Below, piece after piece: positions 7,909 through 14,672 of a stretch of DNA of 16,223 nucleotides. The notes beneath the pieces were generated by a model, which had not been told where the DNA came from, did no database searches, and saw nothing but the letters and a program-made list of their open reading frames with translations. The stretch comes from JBGPBY01 sp041481485 (lineage in GTDB: Bacteria; Acidobacteriota; Terriglobia; 20CM-2-55-15). The position numbers were made by a program, and so were the translations under genes. The stretch is taken from the NCBI GenBank assembly GCA_041481485.1, contig JBGPBY010000119.1:1-16223 (forward strand), in the 5' to 3' direction. How positions within the stretch are numbered: position 1 is the first letter of the stretch; each line of letters begins with the position of its first letter.

Positions 7909-7938
7909 ATAGTTAGCATGTGCTAACTCATGTGTCAA
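7909..7938 (-). promoter_or_regulatory. Predicted sigma-70 promoter of the tetR operon
   Basis: On the minus strand a perfect -35 TTGACA (7938-7933) is followed after 17-18 bases by a weak -10 (TAACTA or AACTAT, 7915-7909). Transcription would start at or within a few bases of the ATG at 7903, so the mRNA could be leaderless; no Shine-Dalgarno sequence is visible. The -35 is strong and the -10 is poor, hence moderate confidence. Confidence 0.55.
7911..7928. promoter_or_regulatory. Palindromic operator, probable TetR binding site
   Basis: AGTTAGCATGTGCTAACT is a perfect inverted repeat with 8-base arms (AGTTAGCA / TGCTAACT) around a 2-base centre. It sits between the -35 and -10 elements and eight bases before the tetR ATG, the classic position for an autorepressing TetR operator. 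Size and symmetry fit a TetR dimer. Binding is inferred, not shown. Confidence 0.75.
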
Positions 7939-8088
7939 TATGTCCGGAAAACTTCGCGGTACTAAGAAATGTCCGTCTCGATCCGTTATCGAAAATAGGG
8001 AGCGTCGAATTTTTCGTCCCACCAGAAAATCCGGCGCTGGCAATTAACCTGGAAAATCTGTTCGTTGTTTTTCGCTCAAGGGGGGTCT
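7939..8088. other. Intergenic space before the alpha-2-macroglobulin gene
   Basis: This AT-richer stretch contains no convincing gene. It must hold the promoter of the large plus-strand gene, but I see no clear -35/-10 pair. AAGGGGGG (8078-8085) is the ribosome site for the ATG at 8089. Confidence 0.5.
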
Positions 8089-11000
8089 ATGAAATCCATC
8101 GGCATGTACAGAGGATTCGTTCGCTTATTCGAATCAAAAATGGATCGCAGTCTGCTGGCGGCGTTTGGCGCGCTGGGCATCTTCATCACGGCGTGCTTCA
8201 CGCTGGGCGGCGCGGTGCGACTCGGTCCGGCGACGGCTCAGACACTTACTATTTCCGATCGTGTGGAACGTTATCTCGTCCACATTTCTACGGACAAACC
8301 CATTTATCATCCCGGGGAAAAACTTTATGTGCGCGGCGTCTTCCTGAGTGCGAGTGGTCACGCGCCGGGTGCGGCGGGACCCGCGACATATGAAATCAAG
8401 GGTTCCAAAGGCGAAACAATTGCGTCAGGCGCCGCCAACATTGTCGATAGCGTTGCCGGATTGTCGTGGAACATTCCTTCAGATCAGGCGGGCGGCCAGT
8501 ACACCATCCGCATATTGCAGCCCTTCAGCGGAGATGCTCCGGCGGAACGGAAATTCGACATTCGCACCTACCGGACTCCTCGTTTGAACAGCCAGATCGT
8601 TTTTGTCCGCGATGGTTATGGGCCTGGAGATACCGTGAACGCGAGCCTGCATGTGGATCGCGCGGAAGGTGGAAAGCCGGCCGGTGCACGCGTTCTGGCC
8701 AGCGCCCGGGTAGACGCCGAGGAAGTATGGAAAGGCGAAACTGTGATTGACAGTTCCGGCAATGCCAGCGCTGCATTCAAACTTCCCGCTTCGATGTCGC
8801 GCGGCGATGGGACTCTTGCCTTGACGATTCTCGATGGCAGCACCGTGGAGACCGCCACGAAAACTATTCCCATTCTCCTGCAGACACTGGACGTTGCAAT
8901 TTATCCCGAAGGTGGCGACCTTGTCGCCGGACTGCCGAATCGCATCTATTTTGAAGGCAGGTCGCCCAACCAAAAGCCTGCAGATATGGCGGGCGTGGTT
9001 GTCACCGCGTCGGGTAAAGAAGTGACACCGTTTCGAACCGAGCATAGCGGGCGCGGCCGTTTTGCTTTTACGCCAGTGCGTGGTGAATCGTATTCATTGC
9101 GGATCACCGAGCCGGCAGGAATAAAGGCATCGTTTCCCCTGCCTGCAGTAAAGGATTCGGGCGTTGTTCTTACCTCAACGGACGATATCACGCGAAGATC
9201 CAGAGATGTTGTGGTTCGTGTTGCGGCTTCCGCCGCTGGTGAATATGGAATTGAGCTGAGCCAGAAGGGCAGAGAACTCGCATTCAAATCTTTGCATCTT
9301 CATGCCAACCAGCCCACGGAAGTGGCGCTTACTGTGCCGAGAGCGCTGGATGGCGTCATCGTGGCCACCGTCTACGATGATCGCAAAACGCCAATTGCGG
9401 AGCGCCTGCTCTTCCGCCAGCCGGAACACAGTCTCAAGGTAACCGTCACTGCGGATCAGGACAACTACGTACCGGGGGACAACGTCACTATTCAAGTGTC
9501 GACCACCGACGACGCAGGGCGGCCGGCCGCTGCAGTGGTTGGCCTCACCGTTACAGACAGCACCGTTCTTGAGATGATCGACAGGCGGGAACAGGCTCCA
9601 CAGCTGCCGGTGATGGTCCTGCTTGAAAATGACGTGCGGAATCTTTCAGATGCCCACGTCTATCTCGACGAAAGCAATCCTATAGCTCCGCTGGCGACAG
9701 ACCTTCTGCTGGGAACCCAGGGTTGGCGTCGTTTTGCAATGATGGATTTGGAAAAGTTCGTTGTTGATAACGGCGATGCGGCCCGCCGTGCCATGGCGAT
9801 CCGTGCGATAACTAATACTCCAGCAGGCTTTGCAGGTATGGCTTCTTCAATAATGGGAACGGTGATGGACCCCACGGCTGCGCTGATTCCTGGAGTTACA
9901 CTTCAAGCCAGATCGGTCAGCACCGGCGTTGTGACGACGGTCGTGACCAATGACTCCGGCTCTTATGCTTTCCCGCCGCTGCCGCCGGGAACCTATCAGG
10001 TGACGGCTGCACTGCAGGGATTTCAGACGGTGGTAGCGACAGTTGTCAACCCAGGTTCCTCTCAATCCCAACACTTGAACTTCACCTTGAGTCTCGGCGC
10101 CTTCGGTAACTCTGTGAGCGTGTCTGTCGATGCAAGTGTGCTCAAGGAGTCGTCGGCAAGCATTGGCGAGGTGCTGAGTGCGGAACGCGTGCGAAATCTT
10201 CCCATGGTTGGTAACAATGTGCTGGACTTGCTCGCGGTGTTGCCAGGAGTCAGAAACGCATCGAATTTGGCGGGCAGTCCGTCCGATACGATCAACATCA
10301 CTCGCGATGGCCTGAGCGTGACGGACCAACGCTTTCCAAACGGGCCCTTTGGCGCGACGGTTATTAATCCCGACGTTGCGGGAGAGGTGCGCCTCATTTT
10401 AACTCCTGTCGAGGACGAGTTGGGGCGGCGGCCGGGCCCGGTTCCCGTTGGACAGGCTGTCCGCGCGGCTGGCGCCCCAGGCATAGGGCCGCGCAACCAG
10501 GTGGTGATGACTCGGGAATACGCACATGCCCTGGCTCCCAACTGGACGGAGAATTCACGCACGGATTTCGCGGAGACGCTCTACTGGAATCCTGCTGTCA
10601 AAACCGATGCTTCCGGAAAGGCCACGGTGTCGTTCCACCTCAACGATTCGATCACATCCTTTCGAGTTCTTGCGGATGGCTTCACTCCATATGGTGTATT
10701 GGGTTCGAGTGAGAGTTCGATTGAATCGGTGCAGCCATTTTTCCTGGATCCGAAGATTCCGCTTCAAGTCAGCAGTGGCGACGTCGTCAAACTTCCCATC
10801 GGACTTGTGAATGGTACGGCGCGCGAACTTCGCGGTCTGGAAATCACCGCGAATACTCCGGGGCTGAAATCCAGCATTAATGGCGAAAATCTGAACTCGC
10901 TTGCAGCCAAAGAGCGTGCACGCCGTTTATTGGAAATCGCCGTCGATCCGAATTTCAACGGATCTGCGGATATTTTTATTCAGGCCACTGCTGGCGGATA

Positions 11001-12633
11001 TAAGGACAGAGTGAGCCGGAAACTCGATATTCAACCGTTGGGCTTTCCTTATGAATATTCTTCCGGTGGGGTGTTGGACGCGAACAGTTCCAGGACATTT
11101 GAATTCACGCTCCCGGATGGTCTGGTTCGGGGAAGTCTTTCGTCAAGTGTCGTGGTGTATCCCAGTACTCTGGCGAATATGACAGAAGCGCTTCAGTCTC
11201 TGCTTCAACAGCCGTACGGCTGCTTTGAGCAAACGAGTTCAACGAGCTACCCCATGGTAATGGCGCAACAGTATTTCCTCACGCACGCGGGTGTGGAGCC
11301 CGCGATCATTCAGAAAACGCGGGATCTGCTCGAAACCTCGTACAAGAGGCTGACGGGGTTTGAAACCCAAACGCGAGGCTACGAATGGTTTGGCCATTCC
11401 CCGGCACACGAAGCATTGACGGCTTACGGATTGCTGCAGTTCACGGATATGTCGAAGGTGCGCGCCGTCGACAAAGACATGATGGACCGCACCCGCGCGT
11501 GGTTGTTCGAACGGCGCGATGGCCATGGCGGTTTCAACCACAGTTCTCTATCCACCGAAACTCTCGGTTTCGCTTCTTACGATTTCATGAATGCATACGT
11601 TGTCTGGGCATTGGTGGAATCCGGCCAGAAGGGACTCGAGAAGGAAATTGCCGCTGTGAAAGAGTCTTCCACCTCGACGAAGGACAGTTACCTCATTGCA
11701 CTGGGCGCGAACATCCTTTCGGAAACAGGGGATTCGGAGGGCGCTTTGAGGCTGATGGAGAAGCTGGCAAAGGCCCAGGACATTAACGGCAGCGTTACGG
11801 GTGCAACAACGAGCATCACTCGCTCGGGCGGGACATCCCTGGCAATTGAGACGACGGCCCTTTCCGCCCTCGCCTGGATGCATGATCCCGCGTACGCTTC
11901 AAACGTGGAAAAGGCCATGAAGTGGATCCTGGCGGCGAACCGAAACGGAAAATTCGGTTCGACGCAGTCCACCATCCTTGCCCTGCGCTCCATTGTTGCC
12001 TACGATGCGGCCCAGTCCCGTCCCAAGGCCCCCGGGCGGTTACTGCTGAGTATCGACGGCCACAATGTGGGTTCTGCTTTGACATTTACGCCCAATAACA
12101 ACGCCGCGATTGTCCTGCCGGAACTGGCGCTTGATCTGGCTCCAGGCAGGCACACTCTGGCGCTCCAAATGGAAAACGGTTCGCGTATGCCGTATTCCAT
12201 GGATGTGAAATTCAACAGCAATTCGCCGGATAGCTCACCACTGGCGCAGATCGGGATTGACGTGGACCTCAAAGACCGAAGTATGCAGGAAGGTGGAGTG
12301 ACTGAGGCGGTAGTTTCGATAACGAACAAGAGCGATCAGGCGATTCCCACGCCGGTAGCGATCGTTGGAATTCCCGGCGGTCTGGAGATCCGGCACGACC
12401 AGCTGAAGGAGCTGGTGAAGTCCGGCAAGATCGACGCATACGAGGTGAAGGGACGGGAAGTGGTCCTGTATTGGCGGTATCTCAAAGCAAAAGACCAATT
12501 TGACGTCCCGCTGAGTCTGGTCGCCGCCATCCCCGGAACCTATACCGGACCTGCAAGCCGGGCGTACTTGTACTATACGGACGAGTTCAAGAGCTGGGCT
12601 CGCGGGGTGACTGTGGATATTGCCTCCCGGTAG
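8089..12633 (+). CDS. Bacterial alpha-2-macroglobulin with inserted TonB-receptor-like domains
   Basis: The gene encodes 1,514 residues from the ATG at 8089 (AAGGGGGG three bases upstream; an in-frame TTG at 8065 is unlikely). The export signal spans about residues 18-50 and contains a lipobox-like ITAC ending at Cys36 as well as an AxA site at 48-50. MG2 begins at HISTDKPIYHPGEKLYVRG (65-83), with further MG domains to about 575. Residues 586-668 form a carboxypeptidase-regulatory domain, and about 687-780 resemble the plug of Oar-like TonB receptors (NLPMVGNNVLDLLAVLPG; TRDGLSVTDQRFPN). The A2M domain follows (TDFAETLYWNPAVKTDASGK, 825-844), then the thioester domain with the CxEQ motif at Cys1045-Gln1048 (GCFEQ), and a C-terminal receptor-like MG domain ending near 1514. 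Such proteins trap attacking proteases in the periplasm through the thioester. The usual pbpC partner is not adjacent. Confidence 0.92.
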   Translation: MKSIGMYRGFVRLFESKMDRSLLAAFGALGIFITACFTLGGAVRLGPATAQTLTISDRVERYLVHISTDKPIYHPGEKLYVRGVFLSASGHAPGAAGPATYEIKGSKGETIASGAANIVDSVAGLSWNIPSDQAGGQYTIRILQPFSGDAPAERKFDIRTYRTPRLNSQIVFVRDGYGPGDTVNASLHVDRAEGGKPAGARVLASARVDAEEVWKGETVIDSSGNASAAFKLPASMSRGDGTLALTILDGSTVETATKTIPILLQTLDVAIYPEGGDLVAGLPNRIYFEGRSPNQKPADMAGVVVTASGKEVTPFRTEHSGRGRFAFTPVRGESYSLRITEPAGIKASFPLPAVKDSGVVLTSTDDITRRSRDVVVRVAASAAGEYGIELSQKGRELAFKSLHLHANQPTEVALTVPRALDGVIVATVYDDRKTPIAERLLFRQPEHSLKVTVTADQDNYVPGDNVTIQVSTTDDAGRPAAAVVGLTVTDSTVLEMIDRREQAPQLPVMVLLENDVRNLSDAHVYLDESNPIAPLATDLLLGTQGWRRFAMMDLEKFVVDNGDAARRAMAIRAITNTPAGFAGMASSIMGTVMDPTAALIPGVTLQARSVSTGVVTTVVTNDSGSYAFPPLPPGTYQVTAALQGFQTVVATVVNPGSSQSQHLNFTLSLGAFGNSVSVSVDASVLKESSASIGEVLSAERVRNLPMVGNNVLDLLAVLPGVRNASNLAGSPSDTINITRDGLSVTDQRFPNGPFGATVINPDVAGEVRLILTPVEDELGRRPGPVPVGQAVRAAGAPGIGPRNQVVMTREYAHALAPNWTENSRTDFAETLYWNPAVKTDASGKATVSFHLNDSITSFRVLADGFTPYGVLGSSESSIESVQPFFLDPKIPLQVSSGDVVKLPIGLVNGTARELRGLEITANTPGLKSSINGENLNSLAAKERARRLLEIAVDPNFNGSADIFIQATAGGYKDRVSRKLDIQPLGFPYEYSSGGVLDANSSRTFEFTLPDGLVRGSLSSSVVVYPSTLANMTEALQSLLQQPYGCFEQTSSTSYPMVMAQQYFLTHAGVEPAIIQKTRDLLETSYKRLTGFETQTRGYEWFGHSPAHEALTAYGLLQFTDMSKVRAVDKDMMDRTRAWLFERRDGHGGFNHSSLSTETLGFASYDFMNAYVVWALVESGQKGLEKEIAAVKESSTSTKDSYLIALGANILSETGDSEGALRLMEKLAKAQDINGSVTGATTSITRSGGTSLAIETTALSALAWMHDPAYASNVEKAMKWILAANRNGKFGSTQSTILALRSIVAYDAAQSRPKAPGRLLLSIDGHNVGSALTFTPNNNAAIVLPELALDLAPGRHTLALQMENGSRMPYSMDVKFNSNSPDSSPLAQIGIDVDLKDRSMQEGGVTEAVVSITNKSDQAIPTPVAIVGIPGGLEIRHDQLKELVKSGKIDAYEVKGREVVLYWRYLKAKDQFDVPLSLVAAIPGTYTGPASRAYLYYTDEFKSWARGVTVDIASR
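9844..10473 (+). other. Insert encoding carboxypeptidase-regulatory plus plug-like domains
   Basis: This segment codes residues 586-795 of the alpha-2-macroglobulin. The protein sequence follows the N-terminal order of acidobacterial TonB-dependent receptors: a module with PPLPPGTYQVTAALQGFQ, a VSVSVDAS bridge, then NLPMVGNNVLDLLAVLPG and a strand series ending EVRLILTPVEDELGR. It ends in a Gly/Pro/Ala-rich tail just before REYAHALAPNW, where normal A2M sequence resumes. In ordinary bacterial homologues this position is a variable Ala/Pro-rich linker corresponding to the bait region. Confidence 0.8.
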
Positions 12634-12691
12634 CACCGCGAGAATGCTCAGATGGCGATTGTTAACAAGCAGGTTTTCCCCTGCCAGAAAA

Positions 12692-12728
12692 TGTAGTGCT
12701 TTGCATATATACTGTAGTCACACAAAGC
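12692..12728 (+). promoter_or_regulatory. Possible promoter and operator of the toxin-antitoxin pair
   Basis: A good -10 (TATACT, 12708-12713) lies 24 bases before the antitoxin ATG. It is flanked by an inverted repeat GCTTTG (12698-12703) / CAAAGC (12723-12728) and by two TGTAGT copies 21 bases apart (12692, 12713). No clear -35 is seen. This arrangement would suit repression by the antitoxin, as usual in these operons. The repeats are short and may be chance. Confidence 0.4.
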
Positions 12729-12737
12729 GAGGGCGCC

Positions 12738-13016
12738 ATGGCTGAAAAGACTGTCGGAATCCGTGAACTCAAGGCTCAACTCAGCGAATACATTCGAGAA
12801 ATAAAGAAAGGAAACACCGTGTTGATCACCGAACGCGGCAATGCAGTCGGCCGAATGATACCAGCTTCCAAATCTCTCGAGGAGCGAATGGAGAGTCTCG
12901 TTCGCTCCGGCGTAGCGGACTGGAACGGCAAGAAAGTGAAGGCCGGCAGACCGGCAGCGAAAATTAAATCAGGCAGCAAGACCCTCGCGGAAATCGTCTC
13001 AGAAGACCGCGACTGA
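12738..13016 (+). CDS. Type II antitoxin, Phd/YefM (VapB-like) family
   Basis: The product is 92 residues from the ATG at 12738, with GAGGG four bases upstream; a longer open frame from a GTG at 12696 would run through the promoter. The N-terminal half is the typical Phd/YefM DNA-binding fold: VGIRELKAQLSEYIREIKKG (6-25), then NTVLITERGNAVGRMIP. The C-terminal half is Lys/Arg-rich and likely unfolded until it wraps the toxin (SKTLAEIVSEDRD). It should neutralise the PIN toxin and repress the shared promoter. Its TGA overlaps the toxin ATG by one base (TGATG). Probably functional. Confidence 0.9.
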   Translation: MAEKTVGIRELKAQLSEYIREIKKGNTVLITERGNAVGRMIPASKSLEERMESLVRSGVADWNGKKVKAGRPAAKIKSGSKTLAEIVSEDRD

Positions 13017-13447
13017 TGTTGTATCTGGATACCAGCGCCCTCGTGAAGAAGTACTTTGAGGAGCCCCGCTCCGAAGAAGTTCGAAGCTGCATAGCGAGTC
13101 ACAACATGATTGCAACCTCCGCGATTGCGCGTGCAGAGTGTGCCGCTGCATTTGCGAAGGCCGTACGAATCGGAATACTTCCGGAGAGTGCGGCCAGGGT
13201 GGGACACCAACTATTCGTTCGCGAGTGGAAGAGCTACATTCGGATACGGGTCACGGAAGCATTGGTGGTGAGAGCGGATGGAATTGCTTGGACTTTCAGG
13301 TTGAGGGGATACGATGCAGTCCACTTGGCGGCGGCGCTAGAGTGGCACGACCGGATTGGAGAGACCGTTACCGTCGCCACATTCGATCAAGATTTGTGGC
13401 GTGCCGCCGGCGAGGCTGGACTGGATCGTTTCCCAGACGTTCTTTAA
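13016..13447 (+). CDS. PIN-domain toxin (VapC-like ribonuclease)
   Basis: This 143-residue protein has the standard PIN layout. The acidic residues that bind the catalytic metal are all visible: Asp5 in LDTSALVKKYF, Glu41 in ARAECAAAF, Asp100 in RGYDAVHLAAAL, and Asp124 in ATFDQDLW. PIN toxins cut tRNA or rRNA and are held in check by the antitoxin encoded directly upstream, with which this gene shares one base. Length is normal and no key residue is missing, so the toxin is probably active. The precise RNA target cannot be inferred. Confidence 0.9.
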   Translation: MLYLDTSALVKKYFEEPRSEEVRSCIASHNMIATSAIARAECAAAFAKAVRIGILPESAARVGHQLFVREWKSYIRIRVTEALVVRADGIAWTFRLRGYDAVHLAAALEWHDRIGETVTVATFDQDLWRAAGEAGLDRFPDVL

Positions 13448-13471
13448 TAGCTCTCGGTCACGAGCGGGCCA

Positions 13472-13651
13472 TCAGTCCTGCGCAATTGAAATCACTTGAA
13501 TATTGGCGTTCACCTTGGCGGATTCACCGACCGTGACGGCGACGCCTTTTGTCTCGTACTCCTTCATGAATTCGGTATCGAAATAGCGATACGGTTCCAG
13601 ACCTATCCAGCCAAACACTTTGTGGATCAGTTCGACTCCTCGAAGCGAAAC
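13472..13651 (-). pseudogene. C-terminal remnant of a carboxypeptidase-regulatory-like protein
   Basis: In one minus-strand frame ending at TGA 13474-13472 the translation reads VSLRGVELIHKVFGWIGLEP, then YRYFDTEFMKEYETKGVAV and TVGESAKVNANIQVIS. This lines up with both block ends of the large repeat protein at 1113-4373: TLRGVAPGDYK(I/L)FAW, a variable stretch, (D/E)F(L/M), EYET-x-G, V-x-V, and a final hydrophobic strand. The PGEY turn is lost (VELIHK). The frame closes with a TGA at 13696-13694 and no upstream body of the gene is present, so only about 60 residues survive. It lies directly after the toxin gene, on the opposite strand. Confidence 0.7.
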
Positions 13652-13854
13652 ACTTGCTTTGGCCCCGTGCAATGATGGCCGTTCCAGCTTGCCTCAAATG
13701 TTGAATCGTCAATTTTGTAGATGCGAAACAATGGTAGTGGCACGCACATGGAATGCAGAGGACAAGACTCTGCGATTTTGAGGGTGGTTTGCGGCGGCAT
13801 GGACTTCAGTTTGGCGATCAGGCGAACTTCACGTTCCGTGAACGTATGCATCAT
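13627..13854 (-). CDS. Small hypothetical protein, ~75 residues
   Basis: A minus-strand frame open from an ATG at 13977 becomes protein-like from the double ATG at 13854/13851: MMHTFTEREVRLIAKLKSMP, then TTLKIAESCPLHSM, VPLPLFRIYKIDDSTFEASW and HHCTGPKQVF. The charge and hydrophobic pattern looks coding, with two Cys and a compact beta-rich end. No ribosome site is obvious for either start. I do not recognise the family. If the farther ATG is used the product has 116 residues, including an odd Gly-Tyr-Thr repeat. It overlaps the upstream edge of the remnant pseudogene in another frame. The plus-strand frame over the same bases looks like a shadow. Confidence 0.45.
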   Translation of the reverse strand: MMHTFTEREVRLIAKLKSMPPQTTLKIAESCPLHSMCVPLPLFRIYKIDDSTFEASWNGHHCTGPKQVFRFEESN

Positions 13855-13855
13855 T

Positions 13856-13876
13856 CCAGTATAGCCAGTATAGCCA
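13856..13876. repeat. Short tandem repeat, 9-base unit
   Basis: CCAGTATAG occurs twice in a row, followed by CCA. On the minus strand it reads as Gly-Tyr-Thr twice, in frame with the long form of the neighbouring small ORF. Confidence 0.85.
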
Positions 13877-14125
13877 AACGGACCACTTCTGACCGACGCT
13901 GCGCGGATAAAGAATATGAGCTGGTTCGGAAAGGCCATATCCAGGAGGAGATTGATGATCGAGTTACGGTTTCGCATCCGGAATACGGTGTTTAGTTCCC
14001 CGAATCCCTTGCGCCGGGCAATGATTCGTCCACTTGCTTTGTTATGCCCTTCCGTAGAGGAAGCCGCTCTGCTTGGGGAAGTGGATGAGTTCGGCCGTCT
14101 GATGCCGCGTAAGGGAGTCTTTAAT

Positions 14126-14560
14126 ATGTCTGCTCCGCGGACGGGGCCCGTGATCGAAGGTTTCGAAGACTGCGCTCTTGGCGAGTTCGTGAAAGCCCAA
14201 CTCGAAGCTTTATCTCAAAATGGCGAGCCGCCTGCGCGCTGCGAAGTTCACGGACTTCATCCGTTCCTCGAGACGGTCGAACCGGAAGATCCTGAACGGC
14301 TGCGCGATCTCATCAGCGTGTGTGAATTTCGCACGCACGAGTTCACACCGGAGTCCGCCGTCCGTTTTCTTAAAGAGAGTGGATTCTTCGATGAATACAT
14401 TCTGGTGGGCGTAAAGCGGGGAACCGGCTGGCGCCGCTCGCGTTGTATTACGACATTTGAGGGCAGGCCCGGGGATGCGGCCACTATTCTCGGGCATCTT
14501 GCCGAATACTTCGGAAAGGAACAACAGGATGACAAACCCCAGGACGACCGAAAAGCCTGA
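14126..14560 (+). CDS. Hypothetical protein, 144 residues
   Basis: I set the start at ATG 14126 because AAGGGAG (14111-14117) lies eight bases before it. The in-frame ATG at 14021 (179 residues) has no such site, although its extra residues are not obviously random. The protein is soluble and mixed alpha/beta: MSAPRTGPVIEGFEDCALGE, an Glu/Pro-rich middle with EVHGLHPFLETVEPEDPERL, a strand pair DEYILVGVKRGTGWRRSRCI, and a polar tail (EQQDDKPQDDRKA). I recognise no domain. Its 3' end overlaps the zinc-ribbon gene by 32 bases in another frame, so the two are translated from one mRNA and may act together. Confidence 0.65.
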   Translation: MSAPRTGPVIEGFEDCALGEFVKAQLEALSQNGEPPARCEVHGLHPFLETVEPEDPERLRDLISVCEFRTHEFTPESAVRFLKESGFFDEYILVGVKRGTGWRRSRCITTFEGRPGDAATILGHLAEYFGKEQQDDKPQDDRKA

Positions 14561-14672
14561 TCTCGAAAGTATCGAAAGGACCTGTCCCAACTGCGGCGCA
14601 CGCTTGAGCGAACAGAAATGCGAACTGAAATGTCCGCAATGTCACTATTTCAAGTCCTGCAGCGATTACTGA
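14529..14672 (+). CDS. Small zinc-ribbon protein, 47 residues
   Basis: The ATG at 14529 has AAAGGA eight bases upstream, inside the end of the previous gene. The product carries six cysteines: CPNC (19-22), Cys31 and CPQC (35-38), and a final Cys44 in YFKSCSDY. The order CPNCGARL, KCELKCPQC, CSDY matches a widespread uncharacterised family of tiny zinc ribbons that I recall ending in CSD. Two CxxC pairs would bind one zinc; role and partner are unknown, with RNA, protein or redox contacts all possible. The frame overlaps the preceding gene at its start and, tail to tail, the opposite-strand helical protein by 23 bases at its end. Confidence 0.75.
   Translation: MTNPRTTEKPDLESIERTCPNCGARLSEQKCELKCPQCHYFKSCSDY

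Noticed and set aside
7466..7912. Plus-strand ORF of 148 residues across tetR
   Set aside because: It is a mirror of the tetR coding sequence without recognisable domains; the minus strand carries the clear TetR motifs.
8479..9045. Minus-strand ORF of 188 residues inside the alpha-2-macroglobulin gene
   Set aside because: It is wholly covered by a well-supported coding frame and its composition looks random.
9847..10562. Minus-strand ORFs opposite the TonB-plug insert
   Set aside because: They have no recognisable domain and no ribosome site; they are shadows of the plus-strand frame.
12669..12684. Hairpin GCAGG/CCTGC after the alpha-2-macroglobulin gene as a terminator
   Set aside because: The stem is only five pairs and no T-run follows.
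13753..13995. Plus-strand ORF of 80 residues opposite the small hypothetical gene
   Set aside because: It is less protein-like than the minus-strand frame, with no ribosome site.
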